Shown here: piece by piece, positions 1 to 5,209 of the stretch | How positions within the stretch are numbered: the first letter of the stretch is position 1 | Layout: each line of letters opens with the position of its first letter | Source of the DNA: JAVVSK01 sp036654235 | GTDB lineage: Bacteria > Bacillota > Clostridia > Christensenellales > CAG-138 | NCBI GenBank assembly: GCA_036654235.1 | Contig: JAVVSK010000029.1 | Coordinates: 1-5,209, forward strand | Direction: 5' to 3' | Length of the DNA: 5,209 bases | Notes under the pieces: generated by a model | The model's input: the letters and a program-made list of their open reading frames with translations, nothing else | The model's database searches: none | What the model was told of the DNA's origin: nothing | Program-made: the position numbers and the translations under genes

Positions 1-336
1 TCTATCACCATAGGAAGGTCTATCCCCGGCAGGCTTATCGCCATAGGGCTTATCGCCATAGGGTTTTCTATCGCCATAGGGCTTATCGCCATAGGGTTTT
101 CTATCGCCATAGGGCTTATCGCCGTAGGGCTTTCTATCGCCATAGGAAGGTCTATCCCCGGCAGGCTTATCGCCGTAGGGTTTTCTATCGCCATAGGAAG
201 GTCTATCCCCGGCAGGCTTATCGCCGTAAGGCTTTCTATCGCCATAGGGCTTATCACCGTAAGGTTTTCTATCGCCGTAGGGCTTTCTATCGCCGTAGGG
301 TTTTCTATCGCCATAGGAAGGTCTATCACCGGATGG
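1..336 (-). repeat. In-frame 15/18-bp tandem repeats encoding GDKPY/GDRKPY units
   Basis: The DNA is a mosaic of 15-bp (five-residue) and 18-bp (six-residue) units joined without spacers, all in one minus-strand frame. A higher-order block coding GDKPA-GDRPSY-GDR recurs. A 33-base stretch is identical at 10-42, 142-174 and 193-225, and a diverged version lies near 305-336. The last two identical copies are 51 bp (17 codons) apart. Other units differ mainly at third positions (AAA/AAG for Lys, TAT/TAC for Tyr). This pattern suggests repeat expansion by slippage or unequal recombination under selection for the protein sequence. Copy number could vary between strains. Confidence 0.9.
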
Positions 337-423
337 TTTGTCGTTATAGGGTTTCTTCTCGTAGGGTGTTCCGTCGTTGTTTCCGCGCGGTGTGTTTTCC
401 CTATTATCAAAATTGTCGCTCAT
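1..423 (-). CDS. N-terminal part of a protein with a GDRKPY/GDKPY repeat tail (runs off the left edge)
   Basis: An open frame of 141 codons starts at ATG 423-421 and reaches base 1 without a stop, so the gene continues outside the window. GGAG at 433-430, six bases before the ATG, supports the start. After a polar leader of about 31 residues (MSDNFDNREN...), everything visible is repeats: 8 GDRKPY, 4 GDRPSY, 4 GDKPY and 3 GDKPA units, then a partial GDR. The segment is rich in Gly, Asp, Arg/Lys, Pro and Tyr, has no hydrophobic core, and is predicted to be disordered, with neither signal peptide nor membrane segment. From memory, not a search, similar tails occur at the N-terminus of clostridial rRNA-modifying enzymes such as TrmH/RlmB-type methyltransferases or pseudouridine synthases. 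That identity is an inference, because no catalytic domain is visible. It starts 48 bases after the kinase gene and may be co-transcribed with it. Confidence refers to its being a real coding region; function is unknown. Confidence 0.85.
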   Translation of the reverse strand, partial: MSDNFDNRENTPRGNNDGTPYEKKPYNDKPSGDRPSYGDRKPYGDRKPYGDRKPYGDKPYGDRKPYGDKPAGDRPSYGDRKPYGDKPAGDRPSYGDRKPYGDKPYGDRKPYGDKPYGDRKPYGDKPYGDKPAGDRPSYGDR

Positions 424-471
424 TAAATTCTCCAAATTCTGTTCGTTGCCGTTTACTTTTCGGCATTATTG

Positions 472-1938
472 TTAATCTTTTTTAGGCTGCTCTGCTAATT
501 TGAGCCTTACCGTGAAGGTACTTCCAACGTCCTTTTCACTTGTAATCCCAATAGTTCCGCCATGCCTCGTGACTATGCTTTCAACTATAGAAAGCCCAAG
601 TCCTGTTCCTCCGGTTGCGCGCGAACGAGTTTTATCCACGCGGTAAAACCGGTCAAATATTCTCTTTTGATCCTCCGCTCCTATACCTACGCCGGTATCC
701 GTAACCGAAAATACCGCGTTCTCCCCTTCGGGATAGAGCCTTACCGTAACGCTTCCCGTATCCGTGTACTTTATTGCGTTCTCGGTCAGATTAACAACAA
801 CCTGCTCAATCTTATCTTTATCCGCCATTATGCATACATGCGAAATGTCCGTATTCAGAATTAGATCCTTGTTCTTCGCAAGGGGTTGAAGCCTGTTCGT
901 TACGTCGCGAACCATATCTGAAAAATCAAAATACTGCGGGTGTAGCTCGGACTCGCCCGCGTCCACCAATACAAGCGACAGCAAGCTGTTTACTATCTTG
1001 CTCAATCTATCAACCTCATGTGTAACGTCCTTAAAAAAGTCTTTCATTACAGATGGATCAACATTTTCCTCATAAATCATGTTCTCGCTGAGAAGCTTCA
1101 TCGTTGCAAGAGGAGTTTTAAGCTCATGACTTGCGTTCGCGATAAATTCGTCTCTCACGCGATCATACGCGTCAACTCGGTCACTCATTCGATTAATAGC
1201 CGTCGCCAACTCGGCGACTTCGCTTCTCCCGACAACCGAAACGCGAACTCCATGCCCTTTTACGCCCATTTTGCGTACCGCCGCCGTTAAGTCGCTTATG
1301 GGCTTGCTGAACCATTGCGACAATAAAAGTGTTATAACGGTTATTAGTAGCGTTATGATTACAAACATTAGGGTTATTTTCGAAATAACGTCCTCTGTTC
1401 CCATAATAATATCCTGAATAGGCACGGAATAAAAAATAGCGCCTATTCTCTCGCCATTTAACGTTACCGCCGATGTATAATACATTGTCCATAAGTCCGT
1501 TTTTTGGTTAGCGCCGTTATCCGTATAAACATCATGGAACGAATAAGCAACTTCGCTTTGACCTAAAAGAACACTTCTAACTTCACGATAGTCGAGAACA
1601 TAGCCGTTATAAAGAGACGCAGAGTCAACCTGAACAACTGCGTTCGTATCAAGAAACAAGACCCGACCGCCTATAACCTGAGCTTTTTCAAACACCAGCT
1701 CATAGAGCATGTCCGGGTCTCCGCGCTTAACGAGCGGCGCCATTTCAAAGGCAAAACGACCTATGTCGGTCGTACTTTTTTCCACTCTCGATTTGACCAA
1801 AAAGTCTTCCGTTATACGAGTAACGGTGACTATAATGGCCAGTAACGCAATAAGCGTAATAAAGAGATAAATTGCAAGCATGCGAAAACGTATGGAGACA
1901 AAAAATTGCTTCATACGCGTTATAAATTCGCCATTCAC
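472..1938 (-). CDS. Two-component sensor histidine kinase (PhoR/VicK/ResE-like)
   Basis: Membrane sensor kinase that autophosphorylates on a histidine and passes the phosphate to a response regulator, almost certainly the one encoded just upstream. With a GTG start at 1938 it has 488 residues. A membrane segment lies at about 20-40, then an extracytoplasmic sensor region of about 41-183 whose RVLFLDTNAVVQVDS stretch looks PAS/Cache-like. A second membrane segment lies at 186-208 and a HAMP linker at about 209-262. The HisKA domain carries SHELKTPL with phospho-acceptor His271. The ATPase domain has an N-box (NLTENAIKYT, 383-392), G1 (DTGVGIG, 414-420), F-box (RIFDRFYRVD) and G2 (GGTGLGLS, 443-450). 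All catalytic motifs look intact. The start is uncertain: GTG 1980 overlaps the regulator by 31 bases and lacks a ribosome site, and ATG 1914 also lacks one. GTG 1938 has GAGG nine bases upstream. The signal sensed cannot be told from sequence. Confidence 0.95.
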   Translation of the reverse strand: MNGEFITRMKQFFVSIRFRMLAIYLFITLIALLAIIVTVTRITEDFLVKSRVEKSTTDIGRFAFEMAPLVKRGDPDMLYELVFEKAQVIGGRVLFLDTNAVVQVDSASLYNGYVLDYREVRSVLLGQSEVAYSFHDVYTDNGANQKTDLWTMYYTSAVTLNGERIGAIFYSVPIQDIIMGTEDVISKITLMFVIITLLITVITLLLSQWFSKPISDLTAAVRKMGVKGHGVRVSVVGRSEVAELATAINRMSDRVDAYDRVRDEFIANASHELKTPLATMKLLSENMIYEENVDPSVMKDFFKDVTHEVDRLSKIVNSLLSLVLVDAGESELHPQYFDFSDMVRDVTNRLQPLAKNKDLILNTDISHVCIMADKDKIEQVVVNLTENAIKYTDTGSVTVRLYPEGENAVFSVTDTGVGIGAEDQKRIFDRFYRVDKTRSRATGGTGLGLSIVESIVTRHGGTIGITSEKDVGSTFTVRLKLAEQPKKD

Positions 1939-1947
1939 GTTTTTAAG

Positions 1948-1953
1948 CCTCAC
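1948..1953 (-). promoter_or_regulatory. Ribosome binding site supporting the kinase GTG start at 1938
   Basis: GTGAGG, read on the minus strand, spans the stop codon of the response regulator (TGA at 1952-1950) and ends nine bases before GTG 1938. It is the only reasonable Shine-Dalgarno match near any of the three candidate kinase starts. Its overlap with the regulator stop suggests translational coupling of the pair, which is an inference. Confidence 0.5.
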
Positions 1954-2630
1954 TCGGCAAAGAAATAACCAATGCCCCACTTTGTTATTACGAGAGTCGG
2001 TCTTGCCGGATCCGCCTCTATTTTCTCTCTCAGACGCCTAACATGAACGTCAACCGTCCTTAGGTCGCCGATATAGTTCTCGCCCCAAAGCTGTTCTAAA
2101 AGATCCTCGCGGCTGTATACCTTGCCGGGAGACATCATTAGAAGCTGCAAAAGGTCAAATTCTTTAACGGTCAAATAGGCGGGGGTTCCGTTTATTGCAA
2201 CGCTTCTATTCCCAACGTTAAGTAAAACACCGTTGGATTCAAATATGAGCTTATTAGCGTCGCGCGATCCGGCGCGCCTTAATATGCTTCTTATACGCGC
2301 TTTTACTTCGAGAATATTGAAGGGTTTGGTCATATAGTCATCAGCACCATATTCAAGACCCAAAATTTTATCCATATCCTCGCCTTTTGCGGTAAGCATA
2401 ATAATAGGAACGTCGCTTTGTTCCCTCGCCGCTTGGCATACTTCTATACCGCTCAGCTTAGGTAACATAACGTCAAGTAAGACAAGATCATACTTATCCG
2501 TTAAAATTTTTTCAAGGGCTGTTTCACCATCGCCGCATGAATCGGTCTCATAACCGTCCTGCTCCAATGAAAATTTTAGTCCCTTTACGAGCAATGGCTC
2601 GTCGTCTACTAAAAGAATACGCTTTTTCAT
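1950..2630 (-). CDS. OmpR/PhoB-family response regulator
   Basis: DNA-binding response regulator of 226 residues, the usual length for this family. The receiver domain (about 1-120) has the acidic pocket Asp9-Asp10, phospho-acceptor Asp53 in LVLLDVMLP, the switch Thr80, and Lys102 in TKPF, so it should be phosphorylatable. The C-terminal winged helix (about 130-226) shows the typical recognition-helix stretch RTVDVHVRRLREKIE and ends with KWGIGYFF. It most resembles PhoP/WalR-type regulators of Firmicutes, but the sequence alone does not assign it to one. GGAGG lies nine bases before ATG 2630. The kinase gene starts about 11 bases after its stop, and the two form one expression unit. The 68-base gap after gpr, with a palindrome and a possible promoter, suggests this pair can be transcribed separately from gpr. 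Confidence 0.96.
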   Translation of the reverse strand: MKKRILLVDDEPLLVKGLKFSLEQDGYETDSCGDGETALEKILTDKYDLVLLDVMLPKLSGIEVCQAAREQSDVPIIMLTAKGEDMDKILGLEYGADDYMTKPFNILEVKARIRSILRRAGSRDANKLIFESNGVLLNVGNRSVAINGTPAYLTVKEFDLLQLLMMSPGKVYSREDLLEQLWGENYIGDLRTVDVHVRRLREKIEADPARPTLVITKWGIGYFFAE

Positions 2631-2660
2631 AGCTTTGCACCTCCGATTGCTATTTAGTTT

Positions 2661-2690
2661 ATCATATTACATTGCAATGTGCAAATGCTT
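2661..2690 (-). promoter_or_regulatory. Possible promoter and 12-bp palindrome before the response regulator
   Basis: In the gap between gpr and the response regulator, the minus strand reads TATGAT at 2666-2661, a 5-of-6 match to a -10 box that would give a leader of about 24 bases. No good -35 box lies 16-18 bases upstream. Just upstream is a perfect palindrome, ACATTGCAATGT (2669-2680), overlapping a second inverted repeat, TTGCA-CAT-TGCAA. This placement fits an operator for an activator or repressor, possibly the regulator itself, but no known binding motif is recognised. Confidence 0.3.
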
Positions 2691-2698
2691 TGGTTAAT

Positions 2699-3616
2699 TT
2701 ACATCACCATTTCGCCAATTTCCACGGTTTTTTCACCAAAAAGTGCGAAGTTTATGCCATTTGCTAGAATCTTTGCCATATCGGAAACTATTCCGTCTAT
2801 CTCTTTCGGGGTAACGATTAAAGGACCTATATGCTCGTCTATTACCTTTTGTGCCAGACCAAGCAGTTTTTCTTCGTCATTATGCATCCCCGTTTCTTCC
2901 GCAATAAGACTTATTGTATCTTGCGAAATTGTACTGGCATGAACAACTAACGGAACGCCTATCGCGATAACCTTAACCCCGAGACTTTCAAAATTCAATC
3001 CTTTTTGCATATTTCCTACGCCCGATCCCGGGGAAATACCAGCGTCCGAAAGCTGAACTGTCGTACTTATCCTAGCTGCCCTTCGCGAAGCGAGAGCGTC
3101 GATTGCTATTACAAGTTCGGGCTTTATTCTATCGCAAAGACCCTTTATAATTTCAAATGTTTCAACGCCGGTAACGCCTAGAACTCCCGGAGAAACCGCG
3201 CATACGGGACGCATATCCGGACTTGAAAGCTCAGGGATATGTTCCTTTATATGTCGAGTTACATATATTGAATCTAAAACTCTTGGACCTAAGGAATCGG
3301 GGGTTACAAAGCGGTTTCCAAGACCGACGACCAATATGTTCGCGGTTTTAGATATATCTCCCATTAAAAAAGTAAGCTCCGAGGAAATAACTTTCGCGAG
3401 ACTTTCATATGCGTCGCTAGTCCTATCCTCTAAAATCGGAGCGTCGATCGTTATATATTGCCCAACGGCTTTTTCAAGTTTCTTCGCCGCTTCCTCATTT
3501 AATACGGTTATTCTCGTTATCTCTATTCCCGTTTCATTTCGCTTTTCTTCAGACACCCCTTCAAGTTCACCATGCATTTCTCTTGCCTCAAGGGCCAGAT
3601 CAGTGCGTATACTCAT
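2699..3616 (-). CDS. gpr: Germination protease Gpr (GPR endopeptidase)
   Basis: Endopeptidase made in the forespore as a zymogen, which degrades the small acid-soluble proteins coating spore DNA during germination. Family hallmarks in order: RTDLALEARE (4-13), VVGLGNRFVTPDSLGP (96-111), VSPGVLGVTGVET (141-153), IAIDALASRRAARISTTVQL (170-189), SPGSGVGN (195-202), VIAIGVPLVV (216-225) and VTPKEIDG (268-275). Asp107 and Asp173 correspond to the conserved aspartates proposed to be catalytic in the Bacillus enzyme. With the start at 3616 it has 305 residues, compared with about 370 in Bacillus; the shortage is mainly a segment before the VTPKE motif, plus a short N-terminus. An in-frame ATG at 3628 is unlikely because GGAGGTG overlaps it and sits ideally for ATG 3616. 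The gap upstream holds a sigma-G-like promoter, fitting forespore expression independent of rsmA. Confidence 0.97.
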   Translation of the reverse strand: MSIRTDLALEAREMHGELEGVSEEKRNETGIEITRITVLNEEAAKKLEKAVGQYITIDAPILEDRTSDAYESLAKVISSELTFLMGDISKTANILVVGLGNRFVTPDSLGPRVLDSIYVTRHIKEHIPELSSPDMRPVCAVSPGVLGVTGVETFEIIKGLCDRIKPELVIAIDALASRRAARISTTVQLSDAGISPGSGVGNMQKGLNFESLGVKVIAIGVPLVVHASTISQDTISLIAEETGMHNDEEKLLGLAQKVIDEHIGPLIVTPKEIDGIVSDMAKILANGINFALFGEKTVEIGEMVM

Positions 3617-3619
3617 AAA

Positions 3620-3626
3620 CACCTCC
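3620..3626 (-). promoter_or_regulatory. gpr: Ribosome binding site that fixes the gpr start at 3616
   Basis: GGAGGTG (minus strand, 3626-3620) lies three bases before ATG 3616, or five bases counted from the GGAGG core. It overlaps the alternative ATG at 3628, which has no Shine-Dalgarno match of its own upstream. The Gpr protein therefore most likely begins MSIRTDLA rather than MEVFMSIR. Confidence 0.75.
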
Positions 3627-3642
3627 ATGATTCTTACGAAGG

Positions 3643-3673
3643 TAGTATTGCCCGAAAGATCTGCAATTATTTA
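3643..3673 (-). promoter_or_regulatory. Candidate forespore sigma-G-type promoter for gpr
   Basis: On the minus strand TAAATA (3673-3668) is followed, after exactly 18 bases, by AATACTA (3649-3643). Against the remembered Bacillus subtilis sigma-G pattern (GHATR, about 17-18 bases, CATNHTA) each box has one mismatch. Transcription would begin near 3636 and give a leader of about 20 bases that includes the GGAGGTG ribosome site. Bacillus gpr is known to be expressed in the forespore under sigma-F and sigma-G, so the placement makes biological sense. The surrounding DNA is AT-rich, so chance matches are possible. Confidence 0.45.
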
Positions 3674-3706
3674 TTGTTTTTTAAATTTATTGTATTTTTA
3701 CGGATT

Positions 3707-4513
3707 TTATAGGTTGCTTATCATTTTAAAAAACGCAAGTAAGCCCTCCGGCGGTATTTTTTCCGCCCGTATATCGTGCGAAAGAGCGCATTTATCTAGT
3801 GCATTCAATATTTCGTCCTTTTCGTAGCGAACGAGAAGATTATTTAAAAACGTTTTCCTTCGCATTAGGAAACAGGAACGAATAAAAGCGCAAAACTCAC
3901 GGTGAAACGGCTCTGCCGCCCGCTTTCTTTTAAAGGTGACAACCGTTGAATCTATATCCGGGGTCGGATAATATGCGCTTTTCGGAAGGCTGATCTCCTC
4001 CTTCGCGTCAAAATAGAGAGCCGTTAATACGGAGAGAATAGAATATACGCGGTCGCCCGGAGGCGCGAAAAACCGGTGTGCCGCTTCGCTTTGTACCATT
4101 AGCGTCATGTTTTCCAGCGTCGTATAGTCCTGAATCAGCTTTAGACATATTGGTGTCGTTATATAATACGGGAGGTTTCCTACCGCTACGGTCGGAATAT
4201 TTTCGAGAGTAGACGGAACGACCTTTAAAAAATCAGCGCGTATTACGGTTAAGTTGGAAACGTTCGAGAGATTTGTACGGGTAGCCTCAGCCATGCGAGA
4301 GTCGATTTCAATAGCCGTTACGGTTTTCGCGGTCTTACAGAGATATTCGGTAAGCGTTCCAAGCCCTGAGCCGATTTCAATAGCGTTTTTTCCTGAAACC
4401 AAGGCGATTTCCGCAATGCGCGAAACGCTGTTCTCGTCCGCTATAAAATTTTGACCCAACGCCTTGTTTGGGATTATACCAAGTTTTTCTAAAGTTGCCT
4501 TTGGAGCTATCAT
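3707..4513 (-). CDS. rsmA: 16S rRNA (adenine1518-N6/adenine1519-N6)-dimethyltransferase RsmA (KsgA)
   Basis: S-adenosylmethionine-dependent enzyme that dimethylates two adjacent adenines in the loop of the 3'-terminal helix of 16S rRNA, a late step of small-subunit assembly in the cytoplasm. Loss of KsgA gives kasugamycin resistance in model bacteria. The 268-residue product is of normal family length. It shows the N-terminal LGQNF box (19-23), the SAM-binding motif EIGSGLGTLT (46-55), the acidic ribose-binding region around Glu69, Asp94 of the RADF stretch, and the catalytic NLPYY motif (113-117). It also has the family's YYPTPDIDS (181-189) and RRKTFLNNL (218-226) signatures, and a RAEKIPPEGL end. 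GAGG five bases before ATG 4513 supports the start. It follows the TetR gene by 38 bases and may be read from the same promoter. Gpr follows after 90 AT-rich bases with no clear terminator. Confidence 0.97.
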   Translation of the reverse strand: MIAPKATLEKLGIIPNKALGQNFIADENSVSRIAEIALVSGKNAIEIGSGLGTLTEYLCKTAKTVTAIEIDSRMAEATRTNLSNVSNLTVIRADFLKVVPSTLENIPTVAVGNLPYYITTPICLKLIQDYTTLENMTLMVQSEAAHRFFAPPGDRVYSILSVLTALYFDAKEEISLPKSAYYPTPDIDSTVVTFKRKRAAEPFHREFCAFIRSCFLMRRKTFLNNLLVRYEKDEILNALDKCALSHDIRAEKIPPEGLLAFFKMISNL

Positions 4514-4551
4514 TTTTTCCTCATATTTTTCTATCAGCTTATTTTTAAAAA

Positions 4552-5118
4552 TTATATTTCTAACGGGTTTTCGTCTAGAGATAAAAACGCGTTTATATTG
4601 GCGGCGCTATTTGGTTTTCCCATCGCACGCCTAGTTATTATTCCGTCGAACAATGTAAAAAAGAACGACGAAATCGTATTATCTGCATTTGCGCCAAAAA
4701 GTCTAAGCGCCCCAACCTCAAAGATTACGAGAAGCTCATCGTATTTTTTCGTGATAAACGAATTAAGATTGTCGGATGAAAAGGCAGCGTAGCTTAAAAG
4801 GGCTAGATGCATCCTCGCATCAGGTTCGTTTGAAAGTTCGATTAAAAGCGAATTTAAGGCATTTTTCGACGGATTTTCCTCCGCGATATCATCAACCCAG
4901 TCGTACATAACGGAAGCCAGCTTCGAAAAATGCAGCTCCGCAAGCTCCATTATAAGTTTGTCCTTCATATCAAAATAATAGTATAGCGTACCCTTCGAAA
5001 CTCCGGCTCGCTCCGCTATGTCAAAAAGCGAAGCTGAACATGCTCCGCGTTCAATAATTAGATCTCTGGAAGCTTCTAAAATTTTTGCCCTGACTTCTCC
5101 CTTTACTGTCTTATTCAT
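4552..5118 (-). CDS. TetR/AcrR-family transcriptional regulator
   Basis: A 188-residue one-component regulator. The N-terminal helix-turn-helix (about residues 10-56) is typical: AKILEASRDLIIERG, then SLFDIAERAGVSKGTLYYYF and DMKDKL. The remaining all-helical region (about 60-185) would be the ligand-binding and dimerisation domain. It is too variable to predict the ligand. Such proteins usually repress their own gene and a neighbouring transporter or enzyme; here the downstream neighbour is rsmA, and any divergent target would lie beyond the right edge. The start at ATG 5118 has only a weak upstream match (GAG nine bases away), but no better in-frame start precedes the DNA-binding helices. 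The inverted repeat at 5155-5170 is a plausible autoregulatory operator. Family assignment is secure; target and effector are unknown. Confidence 0.95.
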   Translation of the reverse strand: MNKTVKGEVRAKILEASRDLIIERGACSASLFDIAERAGVSKGTLYYYFDMKDKLIMELAELHFSKLASVMYDWVDDIAEENPSKNALNSLLIELSNEPDARMHLALLSYAAFSSDNLNSFITKKYDELLVIFEVGALRLFGANADNTISSFFFTLFDGIITRRAMGKPNSAANINAFLSLDENPLEI

Positions 5119-5209
5119 GTATGATCGCTCGGCCGTTACTGAAAAACTTATAAAAAAAGTTACAACTTTTATGTTTCATTCCTTTTTCAACGAGTATGCG
5201 TTCGAAATG
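5119..5209. other. Intergenic region upstream of the TetR gene, cut by the window edge
   Basis: About 90 AT-rich bases containing the inverted repeat and the possible TATAAG -10 box. No upstream gene is identifiable on either strand before the sequence ends, so whether a divergent gene shares this region cannot be decided here. Confidence 0.5.
5155..5170. promoter_or_regulatory. Perfect inverted repeat, likely TetR-family operator
   Basis: AAAAGTT-AC-AACTTTT is a 16-bp inverted repeat with seven-base perfect arms, located 37-52 bases upstream of the TetR start. On the minus strand TATAAG (5152-5147) could serve as a -10 box, which would put the palindrome between -35 and -10, a common operator position for self-repressing TetR proteins. 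The corresponding -35 region is a poor match. An upstream -35-like TTGAAA (around 5190-5185) has no -10 box at the right distance. Size, symmetry and position fit a TetR operator; the AT-rich arms make chance somewhat more likely. Confidence 0.45.

Noticed and set aside
1..336. Dense short direct repeats resembling a CRISPR array or noncoding satellite
   Set aside because: Units of 15 and 18 bp abut with no unique spacers and keep a single open frame with a start codon and ribosome site, so this is a coding repeat.
447..465. Hairpin TGCCG/CGGCA in the gap after the kinase gene
   Set aside because: The stem is only five base pairs with a nine-base loop and no U-run follows on the minus strand, so it is not a convincing terminator.
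562..1290. Open frames on the plus strand opposite the kinase gene (562-864, 1018-1290)
   Set aside because: They lie antisense to a complete kinase with all motifs intact, have no family-like sequence, and are best explained as shadow frames.
1193..1492. Minus-strand frame of 99 codons inside the kinase gene
   Set aside because: It is a different frame of the kinase gene and has an asparagine/arginine-rich composition typical of shadow translation.
3669..3693. Nine-base direct repeat (ATTTATTGT at 3669-3677 and 3685-3693) upstream of gpr
   Set aside because: It is very AT-rich, only two copies, and easily expected by chance in this gap.
3336..3827. Plus-strand frame of 163 codons across the gpr-rsmA junction
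   Set aside because: It is antisense to the conserved gpr N-terminus and rsmA C-terminus, its serine-rich low-complexity product matches no family I know, and it crosses an intergenic AT-rich gap.
5171..5209. Possible divergent plus-strand gene beginning at ATG 5171
   Set aside because: Only 13 codons fit before the edge, there is no ribosome binding site upstream, and the ATG abuts the palindrome. It cannot be supported from this window.

Overview
The window looks like chromosomal DNA from a spore-forming Firmicute of the class Clostridia, probably an uncultured or little-studied lineage. The strongest sign is a complete germination protease gene (gpr), a family restricted to endospore formers. 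Purine-rich ribosome binding sites (GGAGG, GAGG), moderate GC content and AT-rich intergenic gaps agree with this. All six supported genes lie on the minus strand and are closely spaced, so the region reads right to left.

In transcription order: (1) a TetR/AcrR-type repressor (5118-4552), preceded by a perfect 7+2+7 inverted repeat that is a good autoregulatory operator candidate; (2) rsmA/ksgA, the 16S rRNA adenine dimethyltransferase (4513-3707); (3) gpr (best start 3616, end 2699), preceded by a sequence resembling a forespore sigma-G promoter; (4) a PhoB/OmpR-family response regulator (2630-1950); (5) its sensor histidine kinase (best start 1938, end 472); (6) the N-terminal 141 codons of a protein that runs off the left edge (423 to 1), made almost entirely of 5- and 6-residue units such as GDRKPY, GDKPY, GDRPSY and GDKPA.

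The genes do not form one obvious pathway. The response regulator and kinase are a textbook two-component pair. RsmA is ribosome-maturation housekeeping. Gpr degrades the small acid-soluble DNA-binding proteins of spores during germination and probably has its own late-sporulation promoter. The repeat-tail protein may be an RNA- or ribosome-acting enzyme with a disordered tail, but its catalytic domain is outside the window. No strong Rho-independent terminator was seen in any gap, so read-through between neighbours is possible.

No RNA gene, CRISPR array, insertion sequence, integrase or phage gene was seen. The most unusual element is the repeat tail at the left edge. The other points of interest are regulatory: the sigma-G-like promoter, the TetR palindrome, and a 12-bp palindrome before the response regulator. 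I found no convincing sign of a wholly new multi-gene system.
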